From NCBI GenBank assembly GCA_964551305.1, contig CAZKBT010000019.1, positions 1 to 51,228 on the forward strand: DNA of 51,228 nucleotides, written 5' to 3'. Each line of letters starts with the position of its first letter. The stretch's first letter is position 1. This document shows, piece after piece, positions 9,382 to 17,155 of the stretch. Under the pieces are notes generated by a model, which saw nothing but the letters and a program-made list of their open reading frames with translations, made no database searches and was not told the DNA's origin. The translations under genes were made by a program, and so were the position numbers. The DNA is from JBAZDC01 sp041654595. GTDB lineage: Bacteria > Pseudomonadota > Gammaproteobacteria > Burkholderiales > Burkholderiaceae_B.

Positions 9382-10116
9382 ATGATAGAGATTAAGAACG
9401 TCAGCAAGTGGTATGGCCCCACCCAGGTGCTGGATGATTGCAGCACCACGGTCGCGCAAGGCGAAGTCGTCGTCGTTTGCGGACCATCGGGATCGGGAAA
9501 ATCGACCTTGATCAAGACCGTCAACGGGCTCGAGCCCTTCCAGAAAGGCGAGATCTTCGTCGACGGCATATCGGTGGGCTCGCCCAAGACCGACCTGCCC
9601 AAGCTGCGCGCGCGCATCGGCATGGTTTTCCAAAGCTTCGAGCTGTTTCCGCACCTGTCGGTCATGCGCAATCTGGTCATCGCGCAGATCAAGGTGCTCA
9701 ACCGCGGCGCTCAAGAAGCCGAGAAACGGGCGCTCAGCCTGCTGGAGCGCGTGGGCCTGCTGGCCCACAAAGACAAGTATCCCGGCCAGCTTTCGGGCGG
9801 CCAGCAGCAGCGCGTCGCGATCGCGCGCGCCCTGGCCATGGACCCCATCGCCATGCTGTTCGACGAGCCGACCTCGGCATTGGATCCGGAAATGGTCAAC
9901 GAAGTGCTCGACGTCATGGTCGACCTGGCCAAGGAAGGCATGACCATGATGGTGGTCACCCACGAAATGGGGTTCGCGCGCAAGGTGGCGGACCGCGTGA
10001 TATTCATGGATACGGGCGCCATCATCGAAGACTGCAGCAAGGACGAGTTCTTCGGAAATCTGGAAGCCCGCTCGGAACGCGCCCAGCACTTCTTGTCCAA
10101 GATTCTGCAGTACTGA
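9382..10116 (+). CDS. gltL: Polar amino-acid ABC transporter ATPase, GltL/GlnQ-like
   Basis: Cytoplasmic ATPase of 244 residues that powers the GltJK channel. Walker A GPSGSGKSTL, Q-loop in MVFQSFELFPHLSVM, signature LSGGQQQRVAIARAL, Walker B MLFDEPTSALDPEMV and the switch histidine in VVTHEMGFARK are all present and in order. Length is normal for the family. A weak ribosome site AGGA lies ten bases before ATG 9382. It closes the transporter part of the operon; the hairpin at 10144-10185 follows. Confidence 0.92.
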   Translation: MIEIKNVSKWYGPTQVLDDCSTTVAQGEVVVVCGPSGSGKSTLIKTVNGLEPFQKGEIFVDGISVGSPKTDLPKLRARIGMVFQSFELFPHLSVMRNLVIAQIKVLNRGAQEAEKRALSLLERVGLLAHKDKYPGQLSGGQQQRVAIARALAMDPIAMLFDEPTSALDPEMVNEVLDVMVDLAKEGMTMMVVTHEMGFARKVADRVIFMDTGAIIEDCSKDEFFGNLEARSERAQHFLSKILQY

Positions 10117-10143
10117 TCGCCGCGCCGCATCCTGCCTCGGCAA

Positions 10144-10185
10144 GCAACGGCCGGCAAATCGCAAGCGCGGTTTGCCGGCCGTTGC
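10144..10185. terminator. Strong hairpin downstream of gltL, without U-run
   Basis: GCAACGGCCGGCAAA (10144-10158) pairs over 15 bases with TTTGCCGGCCGTTGC (10171-10185), leaving a 12-base loop. It lies between the ATPase and the racemase gene. No T-run follows, so it may be an RNA 3'-end protector or a weak terminator, and the racemase may still be read from the operon. Confidence 0.5.
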
Positions 10186-10265
10186 CGTCTCGGCGTCGCC
10201 TTGCCGAAACGGCCTTGAAACGGGTAAGCTAGGTGGATTCGCTTTCCTCTTCGACTGACTCCGAC

Positions 10266-10991
10266 ATGGCAATGACCGACGTTATCAAAGACGGCTTCCT
10301 GGGCGTGCTGGGCGGCATGGGACCCATGGCGGGCGCAAGCTTCATGACGCGCCTGACCGCATTGACCCCGGCCGAGCGCGACCAGCAACATGTCCCGGCC
10401 ATACTCTGGAGCGATCCCCGAGTGCCGGACCGCACGGCAAGCACCTTGAACCAAGGTCCGGATCCCCTGCCCCGGATGCTGCAAGGCATCGCAGGGCTGA
10501 CGCAAGCGGGCGCGGAGCTGATCGCCATTCCGTGCAATACCGCGCATCTTTGGTACAAGCGGATGGCGGCGTCCACGACCGTGCCCATCCTGCACATCGT
10601 GCAGGCCGTCCTTGACGATCTGCGGCGCCAGGGCGTGGACAAGGGCCGCATCGGCATTCTGGGCACCGCCGCCACGCTCAAGCTGGGCCTGTACCAGGAC
10701 GAGCTCACGCGCCAAGGCTATGAATGGCTGATACCGGACGAGCAAGACATCGCCGCGTATTGCACGACCTCGATCGCCCTGGTCAAGTCCAACGAACTGG
10801 AACGCTCCTACGAACCCGCGGCGGCCGCGGTCCGCCAATTGCGCGACCGCGGCGCGGACGCGGTCATATTGGGCTGCACCGAACTGCCGCTGGCCATTCC
10901 CCACGCCCGACGCGCTGAGCTGGGCGTGGCCATGACGGATTCCATCGACGCGCTGGTCCTGGCCGCGCTGCAGCGCCGTCAGGCCGGATAG
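10266..10991 (+). CDS. Aspartate/glutamate racemase family protein
   Basis: Cofactor-independent amino-acid racemase of 241 residues (from ATG 10266). Both catalytic cysteines are visible: Cys90 in IAIPCNTAH and Cys204 in ILGCTEL, the pattern of the Asp/Glu/hydantoin racemase superfamily. LGVLGGMGPMAG near the start is typical of the aspartate racemase (YgeA-like) branch rather than MurI. No good ribosome site decides the start; GTG 10233 and ATG 10272 are alternatives. Behind an acidic amino-acid transporter and a D-cysteine desulfhydrase-like gene, a role in D-amino-acid use is a reasonable inference. The next gene starts five bases after the stop. Confidence 0.8.
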   Translation: MAMTDVIKDGFLGVLGGMGPMAGASFMTRLTALTPAERDQQHVPAILWSDPRVPDRTASTLNQGPDPLPRMLQGIAGLTQAGAELIAIPCNTAHLWYKRMAASTTVPILHIVQAVLDDLRRQGVDKGRIGILGTAATLKLGLYQDELTRQGYEWLIPDEQDIAAYCTTSIALVKSNELERSYEPAAAAVRQLRDRGADAVILGCTELPLAIPHARRAELGVAMTDSIDALVLAALQRRQAG

Positions 10992-10995
10992 CGTC

Positions 10996-11676
10996 ATGGA
11001 CGAGCATGTCTTGGCAGCCATGGCCCGCTGGCCGGACGTGCCGGACATGTACGGCTGGCTATCGCTGACGCGGCAGGGACAGTGGCGCCTGCACCCCGAC
11101 GGACGCGGCGACCGGCCTTTGGCCGCGGATCCCGCCCGGTATCCCCCGGGAGACCCGATCTCCAACGAGCAGATCCTGGGATTCATGCACCGCAACTACA
11201 TCCACGACGAACAGGGCAGGTGGTTTTTCCAGAACGGCCCGCAGCGCGTGTTCGTCCGCCTGGATGCCGCGCCGTTGATCCTGCGCACCGCGGGCGCGGG
11301 CGACGCGCTCGAGCTGGTCAGCCACAATGCGCTGCCGGTCAGCCGGATCGCCTCCTGGACCCTGGACGACGAGGGCCGCCTGTTCGCCGCGACCGAGCAC
11401 GGCCCGGGCCTGATAGACGGCCGCGACCTGCAAGCCGTGATGGACCTGCTGTCGTTCGACGGGCAACCCTTGAGCGACGCATTGAGCGCCGCGCCGACGC
11501 CCGGGGCCGATGCCCCGCCCGCATTGCCCCCGAAGCTGGCGTTCGGCGCCCTGCCCGGCCATCCCCCCGCCGCGTTCGGCTATTGCGCGGCGGCGGACAT
11601 ACCCGCGAAACTGGGCTTCGTCGCCAATCCGGCCGCCGACGATGATCGCCGAGCGCAAGCCCGCCGCCGCGGCTGA
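10996..11676 (+). CDS. Conserved protein of unknown function
   Basis: Protein of 226 residues that I recognise only as of a type seen beside housekeeping genes in betaproteobacteria. There is no signal peptide and no membrane helix. The first 150 residues look folded, with many aromatic residues and motifs such as MYGWLSLTRQGQWRL, HRNYIHDEQGRWFFQNGPQR and SWTLDDEGRLF. Residues 155-226 are rich in Ala and Pro and probably disordered. It starts five bases after the racemase stop, so the two are probably co-translated. No catalytic motif was identified. Confidence 0.7.
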   Translation: MDEHVLAAMARWPDVPDMYGWLSLTRQGQWRLHPDGRGDRPLAADPARYPPGDPISNEQILGFMHRNYIHDEQGRWFFQNGPQRVFVRLDAAPLILRTAGAGDALELVSHNALPVSRIASWTLDDEGRLFAATEHGPGLIDGRDLQAVMDLLSFDGQPLSDALSAAPTPGADAPPALPPKLAFGALPGHPPAAFGYCAAADIPAKLGFVANPAADDDRRAQARRRG

Positions 11677-11735
11677 CGATTCGGCTTGGGCGATGCTTGC
11701 GCATGATCTCGCATCCACGCCGCTCGAGTTTTGGT

Positions 11736-11741
11736 TAGAAT
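11736..11741 (+). promoter_or_regulatory. Possible -10 element for a leaderless Nudix mRNA
   Basis: TAGAAT ends eight bases before ATG 11749, and no Shine-Dalgarno sequence lies in between. If it is a real -10 box, transcription would start at or within a base or two of the ATG. No good -35 element is seen. Confidence 0.3.
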
Positions 11742-11748
11742 CACCCTC

Positions 11749-12357
11749 ATGATCCCGGATGCCGCCCCCTTCTATTTTCCCGCCCCGCGCGCTCAGAAAT
11801 TCTGCAGCCAGTGCGCGCATCCCTTGACCCGGCGCATACCGCCCGACGACAACCGCTTGCGCGACGTATGCGACAACTGCGGCGCCATCCATTACCAGAA
11901 TCCGCGCAACGTCGTGGGCGTCCTGCCGATCTGGCAGGACAAGGTCCTGTTGTGCCGGCGGGCCATCGAGCCGCGCTACGATACCTGGACGCTGCCGGCC
12001 GGGTTCATGGAGCTGGGCGAAACCACCACGCAGGGCGCCATGCGCGAAACGCAGGAAGAGGCGGGCGCGCAGATCGAGCTGGGATCGCTGTACACCGTCA
12101 TCGACGTGCCCCACGCGGAGCAGGTTCATTTTTTCTATCTGGCCAAAGTCGTCAGCCCCGAGCTCTACCCCGGCCCGGAAAGCCTGGAAGCCGCTTTTTT
12201 CAGCGTGCAAGACATACCCTGGGAACACTTGTCGTTTCGCACGGTCATCACCACGCTGCGGCATTATGTGGCGGACCAGAAATCCGGCACGTTCCCGATC
12301 CGGCACTATGATATTCCGCACCCGTCGAAAGTTCCGGGCGAAAACTTGCCCGCCTAG
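11749..12357 (+). CDS. Nudix hydrolase with N-terminal zinc ribbon
   Basis: Cytoplasmic hydrolase of 202 residues. Two CxxC knuckles near the start (CSQC and CDNC) form the zinc ribbon found in NudC-like and related Nudix proteins. The Nudix box follows: GFMELGETTTQGAMRETQEE continuing AGA, which fits G-x5-E-x7-R-E-x2-E-E-x-G. The family cleaves nucleoside diphosphates linked to another group; the substrate here is unknown, with NAD(H), ADP-ribose or nucleotide sugars possible. ATG 11749 is preferred over TTG 11731 because the zinc ribbon and family N-terminus start close to it. It lies upstream of aat on the same strand, 38 bases apart. Confidence 0.85.
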   Translation: MIPDAAPFYFPAPRAQKFCSQCAHPLTRRIPPDDNRLRDVCDNCGAIHYQNPRNVVGVLPIWQDKVLLCRRAIEPRYDTWTLPAGFMELGETTTQGAMRETQEEAGAQIELGSLYTVIDVPHAEQVHFFYLAKVVSPELYPGPESLEAAFFSVQDIPWEHLSFRTVITTLRHYVADQKSGTFPIRHYDIPHPSKVPGENLPA

Positions 12358-12395
12358 GCGCGCCGCGGCGGCATTGCAACCATGAAGCCCGCCCC

Positions 12396-13175
12396 ATGCT
12401 GACCTGGCTGTATTCCGATACCCCTTTACCCACTCCCGAGAACGCGCGGCCCGACGGCTTGCTGGCCGCCGGCAGCGACTTGGGCGTGGCGCGTCTGGAG
12501 CAAGCCTACGCCCAGGGAACCTTTCCCTGGTTCAACCGGGGCGATCCGGTTTTATGGTGGAATCCCGATCCGCGCATGGTGCTGGCATGCGACCAGCTCG
12601 TCATCTCGCGCTCGCTGGCCAAGAAGCTCAGGCAGATCGCCAGGCTGGAAGGAACGGAAGGGGCGCGCATCCGGATTACGACCGATACCGCGTTCGAGGC
12701 GGTCATTCATGCCTGCGGCGCGGTGCGAACACCGGGCTCGCCCCTGGCCACCGCCGACAGGCCCGCGCCGGGCACCTGGATTTCCCCCGCCATCGAACAG
12801 GCCTACACCGACTGGCACGAGGCGGGGCGCGCGCACAGCGTCGAAACCTGGATGGATGGGCGGCTGGCGGGCGGGCTGTACGGCGTGAGCCTGGGGCGCT
12901 TTTTCTTCGGCGAATCCATGTTCAGCCTGGCGCCCGATGCCAGCAAGCTGGCATTGGCGTATCTGGTCGCCTTCCTGAAACGCCACGGCGTCATGCATAT
13001 CGACTGTCAGCAGGAAACCCGGCATCTTGCCAGCCTGGGCGCCAAGCCCATCCGCCGCCATGCCTTCCTGGCCTTGCTCGACGAAACCCTGCACCGGGCC
13101 GCTCCCCCATGGGCGCCCGGCGAACTCCTGCAATCCGGCCGCCTGCTTGCCCGCGCGGCGGAAACGACGCCATAA
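12396..13175 (+). CDS. aat: Leucyl/phenylalanyl-tRNA-protein transferase
   Basis: Cytoplasmic enzyme of 259 residues that adds Leu or Phe from aminoacyl-tRNA to N-terminal Arg or Lys, marking proteins for ClpAP. Family landmarks: the start LTWLYSDTPLPTPENARPDGLLAAG (seen over residues 2-26), GTFPWFN, WWNPDPRMVL, the SVETW segment, GGLYGVSLGRFFFGESMFS, and HIDCQQETRHLASLGAKPI near the C-terminus. Length is normal. The bpt gene follows 29 bases later, pairing both branches of the bacterial N-end rule. Confidence 0.93.
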   Translation: MLTWLYSDTPLPTPENARPDGLLAAGSDLGVARLEQAYAQGTFPWFNRGDPVLWWNPDPRMVLACDQLVISRSLAKKLRQIARLEGTEGARIRITTDTAFEAVIHACGAVRTPGSPLATADRPAPGTWISPAIEQAYTDWHEAGRAHSVETWMDGRLAGGLYGVSLGRFFFGESMFSLAPDASKLALAYLVAFLKRHGVMHIDCQQETRHLASLGAKPIRRHAFLALLDETLHRAAPPWAPGELLQSGRLLARAAETTP

Positions 13176-13204
13176 TAGGTCGAAGCGGAAAAGACGGGCC
13201 GGGC

Positions 13205-13936
13205 ATGAGTCATCCTAACGAACAAGACACCTTCAAGACCTTGCAGTTCTATGTAACGTCTTCCTATGAATGCAGCTACCTGCCCGAAAAGCAAGCGCGC
13301 TCGCAGGTTGCCGCCCCCACCCACCTGATCGACGCGCGCACCTACTCCCGCCTGGTAGAGCAAGGATTTCGGCGCAGCGGGCTCTTTACCTATCGCCCGC
13401 ACTGCGACGGCTGCCGGGCCTGCACGCCCATACGCGTGGACGTCTTGCGCTTCCAGCCCACGCGGTCCCAGCGCAAGGCCTGGAAGCGCCATTCGGATCT
13501 GACCGCCACGATCATGGCGCCGCAGTGGCATGCCGACCACTTCGCCCTGTACCAGCAATACCAGCAGCACCGCCATCCCGGCGCGGGCATGGATGAAGAC
13601 AGCGCAACGCAATATACGCAATTCCTCTTGACCAGCCGGGTGGACTCCCGGCTGGCGGAGTTTCGCGATGCGCAAGGCCGCCTGTACATGGTGTCGCTGA
13701 TCGATATTCTGGATAACGGCCTGTCCGCCGTTTATACGTTCTTTGATCCGGCGGCGGCGGGAAGCCTGGGGACGTACGGCATCCTGTGGCAGATCGAGAA
13801 ATGCCGCAGCCTGAGCTTGCCCTGGCTCTATCTGGGCTACTGGATCAAAGATAGCCGTAAAATGACGTACAAATCCCGCTATACGCCATACCAGATCCTG
13901 ATCCACGACACCTGGATACCGGGTGTGGATCGCTGA
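13205..13936 (+). CDS. bpt: Aspartate/glutamate leucyltransferase (bacterial N-end rule)
   Basis: Protein of 243 residues of the ATE family. The bacterial Bpt branch transfers Leu to N-terminal Asp or Glu. Seen: SSYECSYLPEKQARSQ near the N-terminus, the cysteine cluster CDGCRACTPIRVDV (about residues 68-81), SRVDSRLAEFR, and the C-terminal GTYGILWQIEKCRSL and YLGYWIKDSRKMTYK segments. ATG 13205 was chosen because it begins the conserved domain; the longer frame from 12554 is a shadow of aat. Together with aat it forms a two-gene N-degron module. Confidence 0.92.
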   Translation: MSHPNEQDTFKTLQFYVTSSYECSYLPEKQARSQVAAPTHLIDARTYSRLVEQGFRRSGLFTYRPHCDGCRACTPIRVDVLRFQPTRSQRKAWKRHSDLTATIMAPQWHADHFALYQQYQQHRHPGAGMDEDSATQYTQFLLTSRVDSRLAEFRDAQGRLYMVSLIDILDNGLSAVYTFFDPAAAGSLGTYGILWQIEKCRSLSLPWLYLGYWIKDSRKMTYKSRYTPYQILIHDTWIPGVDR

Positions 13937-13958
13937 CCCCCTTACCCTCAGAATCATC

Positions 13959-14993
13959 ATGTCCTTGCTTTTCAATGCATATCCGCTGGCGCGCAGCGTG
14001 CTGTTTTCACTGGACGCGGAGACCGCGCACGAGCGGACGCTGTCGGCGCTGCAAAAAGCGTATGACTGCAAGCTGACGCGCCAGCTGCTGGGCGCCGTTC
14101 CCCGGAAACCCTGCGCGATGATGGGATTGCCGCTGCGCAATCCCGTGGGATTGGCCGCAGGCCTGGACAAGAACGGCGCGCATATCGATGCCTTGGGCAA
14201 TCTGGGCTTCGGGTTCGTCGAAGTCGGCACGGTGACGCCAAAGGCCCAGCCGGGCAATCCCAAGCCGCGCATGTTCCGCCTGCCGCGCGCTCAGGCCCTG
14301 ATCAACCGCCTGGGCTTCAATAATCTGGGCCTGGACGTTTTCCTGGACAACGTGCGACGCAGCCATTGGCGATCCCAGGGCGGCGTGCTTGGCCTGAACA
14401 TCGGAAAGAATGCGGCGACGCCCATCGAACTGGCCGTGAACGACTACCTGGCCGGCCTGGAGGGCGTATATGCCCACGCGGATTACGTAACGGTCAATAT
14501 CTCGTCGCCCAATACGCAGAATCTGCGCGCCCTGCAAGGCCAGGAAGAGCTGGACCGCCTGCTGACGGCATTGCGGGACAAGCGCGAACAGCTTGCCGAC
14601 CGGCATGGCAAGCGCGTGCCCCTGGTCGTAAAAATCGCGCCGGACCTGGATACCGCACAGGTCGACGCGATCACGGCGCTGCTGGGCCGTTACGGCGTGG
14701 ACGGCGTCATCGCCACGAATACGACGCTGTCCAGGGACATGATCCAGGGCCTGCCCCATGCCAACGAAGCCGGCGGCCTGTCGGGGCCCCCGGTCCACGA
14801 ACTATCGCTGCGCGTCATCGAGCGCTTGCGCAGGCAACTCGGGCCGTCGTTTACGATTATCGGCGTGGGCGGCATCATGTCGGGGCGCCAGGCCAAGGAA
14901 AAAATGGCGGCCGGCGCCGATGCGATCCAACTCTACACCGGCCTGATCTATCGCGGGCCGGCCTTGATCGCGGAGTGCGTGGCGAGCATTTAG
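13959..14993 (+). CDS. pyrD: Dihydroorotate dehydrogenase (quinone), class 2
   Basis: Membrane-associated flavoprotein of 344 residues that oxidises dihydroorotate to orotate and passes electrons to quinone (pyrimidine synthesis). Class 2 marks: the N-terminal quinone-binding helices (about residues 1-40), NPVGLAAGLDKNG, FGFVEVGTVTPKAQPGNPKP, the catalytic serine region in VNISSPNTQNLRALQ, VKIAPDL, and the FMN phosphate site GVGGIMSGRQAKEKM. ATG 13959 is preferred over GTG 13923 because it fits the usual family N-terminus. A perfect bidirectional terminator follows at 15015. Confidence 0.94.
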   Translation: MSLLFNAYPLARSVLFSLDAETAHERTLSALQKAYDCKLTRQLLGAVPRKPCAMMGLPLRNPVGLAAGLDKNGAHIDALGNLGFGFVEVGTVTPKAQPGNPKPRMFRLPRAQALINRLGFNNLGLDVFLDNVRRSHWRSQGGVLGLNIGKNAATPIELAVNDYLAGLEGVYAHADYVTVNISSPNTQNLRALQGQEELDRLLTALRDKREQLADRHGKRVPLVVKIAPDLDTAQVDAITALLGRYGVDGVIATNTTLSRDMIQGLPHANEAGGLSGPPVHELSLRVIERLRRQLGPSFTIIGVGGIMSGRQAKEKMAAGADAIQLYTGLIYRGPALIAECVASI

Positions 14994-15014
14994 CTTTTGT
15001 ATTTGGCCGCCCCA

Positions 15015-15059
15015 AAAAGAAACCGGGCGCCGTGTCAGACACGGCGCCCGGTTTCTTTT
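15015..15059. terminator. Bidirectional intrinsic terminator between pyrD and phaP
   Basis: A perfect 22-base-pair inverted repeat around a single central base: AAAAGAAACCGGGCGCCGTGTC against its complement, flanked by A and T runs. It serves the convergent pyrD (plus) and phasin (minus) genes. Confidence 0.9.
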
Positions 15060-15104
15060 GTTCCCGACATGCCGTTTCGGCATGCCGGAAAATTGCATCA
15101 CCGA

Positions 15105-15689
15105 TTACGCGGCGGCGCGGCGGGCACGCGAGGATGCCGAGCGGGCGGTTGCTTCGGCGGCATCGGTAGCGGCCTTGAACGTGGCGTTCGTGGCAGCCGA
15201 GATGTTGGATTCGGCGGCTTCGGCAGCCTGGCGGGCGGCCTTGCTGACGGATTCGTAGGCGTTGTTCGCCGTGGCGAGCGACGACTTCAGCAGGGCGATG
15301 GCGCCTTCGGAGCCCGTAGGAGCGCTTTTCGACAGCTGATCGATGGCTTCGGTCACTTGTTGCTGGCCTTGGGCGATCTGGGTTTCCGTCAGCTTGGACA
15401 AGTCGCCTTGGACACCGGAGACGATGTCATAGACATGCTTGCTGTAAGCCAGGACTTTCTCCGCGGTGGGCTGCACCAGGCCGGACGTGAAAGCCACGGC
15501 TTCCTGCGCGTCCTTGACTTCGATGGCTTGCTGCGACTTTTGGCTGACTTCGTCCAGCGTCGCCTTGATGACTTTCAGGTTCAGATCGACCAGCTTTTCA
15601 AAGCCGCCGAAAACGGTGTTTTGCACGGCCAGAAGGTTTTCCAGCGAAGCTTTTTGAGTTGCGAGAACTTGTTGGGGGATGGCGCTCAT
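15105..15689 (-). CDS. phaP: Phasin family protein (PHA granule coat)
   Basis: Small amphipathic protein of 194 residues that coats polyhydroxyalkanoate granules. The sequence starts MSAIPQQVLATQKASLENLL and is almost wholly helical, with the LVDLNLKVIKATLDEV segment usual in phasins. The Ala/Ser-rich C-terminus is basic at the end (ARSASSRARRAAA). AAGGAATCGCC precedes the ATG as ribosome site. The leader carries a terminator-like hairpin at 15704-15729. The gene is alone on its strand, converging on pyrD. No PHA synthase gene lies in the window. Confidence 0.9.
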   Translation of the reverse strand: MSAIPQQVLATQKASLENLLAVQNTVFGGFEKLVDLNLKVIKATLDEVSQKSQQAIEVKDAQEAVAFTSGLVQPTAEKVLAYSKHVYDIVSGVQGDLSKLTETQIAQGQQQVTEAIDQLSKSAPTGSEGAIALLKSSLATANNAYESVSKAARQAAEAAESNISAATNATFKAATDAAEATARSASSRARRAAA

Positions 15690-15703
15690 GGCGATTCCTT
15701 TAT

Positions 15704-15729
15704 AAAAAAACCGACCTGTGTTTCAGGTC
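15704..15729 (-). terminator. Terminator-like hairpin in the phaP leader (possible attenuator)
   Basis: On the minus strand GACCTG (15729-15724), loop AAACA, CAGGTC (15718-15713), then GG and seven T (15710-15704). The T-run ends only a few bases before the phaP ribosome site AAGGA. No gene lies upstream on this strand until 17156, so the element sits in the phaP leader. Confidence 0.55.
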
Positions 15730-15966
15730 CGTATACATTGAACGGGGTTCGAATGAAAATAAAGAAGGCCAAGCACATTCATCCTGCGTCATGGCAACCT
15801 TCTTTGCTGCATTGCACAAACTCAATTCTACCTGTCTTCCCGGGCATGTCAAGCATTTTTGTTGCGGCGCAACATCTATTTTCAATATCGCGACAATATT
15901 TCGTTTTTTAACCCTAGCTCGGGCCTTTCGAGCGGGCCCGACGGCACGGCATAGGGAAATACCATG

Positions 15967-15995
15967 AGGACAATACCTGGGCTTTACCCTAGAAT
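15967..15995 (+). promoter_or_regulatory. Probable sigma-70 promoter of the Bug-family gene
   Basis: AGGACA (15967-15972) and TAGAAT (15990-15995) are spaced 17 bases apart. The predicted start lies about 25 bases before the ATG at 16029. Found by eye. Confidence 0.45.
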
Positions 15996-16028
15996 TTGAC
16001 ACGTTACTACATACACTTGGGAGACATG

Positions 16029-17021
16029 ATGAAATTGCACAACTTGAAGCGCCAGACGGCCGCCGTCATCGGAGCCTTATGCGCGATGGCGATGGCGCAT
16101 ACCGCCGCGCAAGCCGCCGAATACCCGACACGGCCCGTCAATATGGTCGTGCCATTCGCTGCCGGCGGCCCCACGGATGCCGTGGCCCGCTCGCTTGGCG
16201 AAGCCATGCGCGAGCCCCTGGGCCAAACCGTCGTGGTCGAAAACAAGGGAGGCGCGGGCGGATCGATCGGCACCAGCCTGGTCGCGCGCGCCAAGCCCGA
16301 CGGCTACTCGATTCTCTTGATGCACATCGGCTTCTCGACGGCCCCTTCCCTATATAAAAACCCCGGCTATGATCCGCTGAAGAGCTTCCAGCCCATCGGC
16401 CTGGTCGTGGACGTCCCCATGACCATCATCGCCCGTTCGGACTTTCCGGCCAACACGATCCAGGAGCTGGTCGACTACCTGAAGGCCAACCCGGATAAAG
16501 TCAGCATGGCCAACGCGGGCATAGGCGCCGCCAGCCACTTGTGCGGCACGATGCTGCTGAATGCGCTGGATATCGATCTGCTGACGGTGCCTTACTCCGG
16601 CACGGCTCCCGCCATGAACGACCTGCTGGGCAAGCAAGTGGACATCATGTGCGACCAGACCACCAACACCACCCAGCACATCAAGGCGGGAACGGTCAAG
16701 GCCTACGCCGTCACGAGCAAGCAGCGCGTACCGACTCTGCCCGATCTTCCCACCATGCAGGAATCCGGCTTCAAGGATTTCGAAGTGGGCATCTGGCACG
16801 GCATGTGGGCGCCCAAGGACACGCCTAAAGAAATAACCGACAAGCTTGTCAACGCCTTACAGGTCGGGATGGCGGACGAAACGTTCAAGAAACGCATGGC
16901 GGGCCTGGGCGCGGCGGTGCTGAACGACGAAGCCAACCCCGAAGCCCTGACGAAAAAGGTCGAGCAGCAAGTTCCCCAATGGGCCGATCTCTTCAAGAAA
17001 TCGGGCGTGATGCCTCAATAA
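16029..17021 (+). CDS. Bug family tripartite tricarboxylate-type periplasmic binding protein
   Basis: Periplasmic binding protein of 330 residues of the Bug/TctC family, greatly expanded in Bordetella and relatives. The signal peptide ends AAQAAEYP near residue 30. Family marks: YPTRPVNMVVPFAAGGPTD, a ligand loop GGAGGSIGTSLVA, and VPYSGTAPAMNDLLGKQVD. ATG 16029 was chosen over 16026 because it leaves five bases to the GGGAG ribosome site. No TctA/TctB membrane genes are next to it, so it is an orphan receptor. The converging IclR gene at 17156 may or may not control it. The ligand cannot be read from sequence; carboxylic acids are usual. Confidence 0.9.
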   Translation: MKLHNLKRQTAAVIGALCAMAMAHTAAQAAEYPTRPVNMVVPFAAGGPTDAVARSLGEAMREPLGQTVVVENKGGAGGSIGTSLVARAKPDGYSILLMHIGFSTAPSLYKNPGYDPLKSFQPIGLVVDVPMTIIARSDFPANTIQELVDYLKANPDKVSMANAGIGAASHLCGTMLLNALDIDLLTVPYSGTAPAMNDLLGKQVDIMCDQTTNTTQHIKAGTVKAYAVTSKQRVPTLPDLPTMQESGFKDFEVGIWHGMWAPKDTPKEITDKLVNALQVGMADETFKKRMAGLGAAVLNDEANPEALTKKVEQQVPQWADLFKKSGVMPQ

Positions 17022-17103
17022 GCCGGCAAGCGGGGGCCGCCTATTCGCAATGCGAAGGTCGGGCTATCGCCCCCCACCTCCGACCGATCAATTCATTCTT
17101 CGT

Positions 17104-17130
17104 AAATCAAGCCCGTATCGGGCTTGATTT
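17104..17130. terminator. Bidirectional terminator between the Bug-family gene and iclR
   Basis: AAATCAAGCCCG (17104-17115) and CGGGCTTGATTT (17119-17130) form a perfect 12-base-pair stem with loop TAT. It is flanked by A-rich and T-rich sequence on the two sides, suitable for both converging genes. Confidence 0.85.
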
Positions 17131-17155
17131 GTTTCAAACCTGTCTCCGCCCAGCC

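Larger units (their letters stand above)
15690..16028. other. Divergent intergenic region between phaP and the Bug-family gene
   Basis: About 340 bases without a gene, A+T-rich from 15780 to 15915. It holds the phaP leader hairpin (15704-15729), a short palindrome GTTGC-GGC-GCAAC (15861-15873) that could be a binding site for a PHA regulator, and the likely promoter of the plus-strand gene (15967-15995). Confidence 0.5.

Noticed and set aside
15861..15873. GTTGC-GGC-GCAAC as a PhaR binding site
   Set aside because: Only loosely like known PhaR sites and about 170 bases from phaP; mentioned in the region note only.
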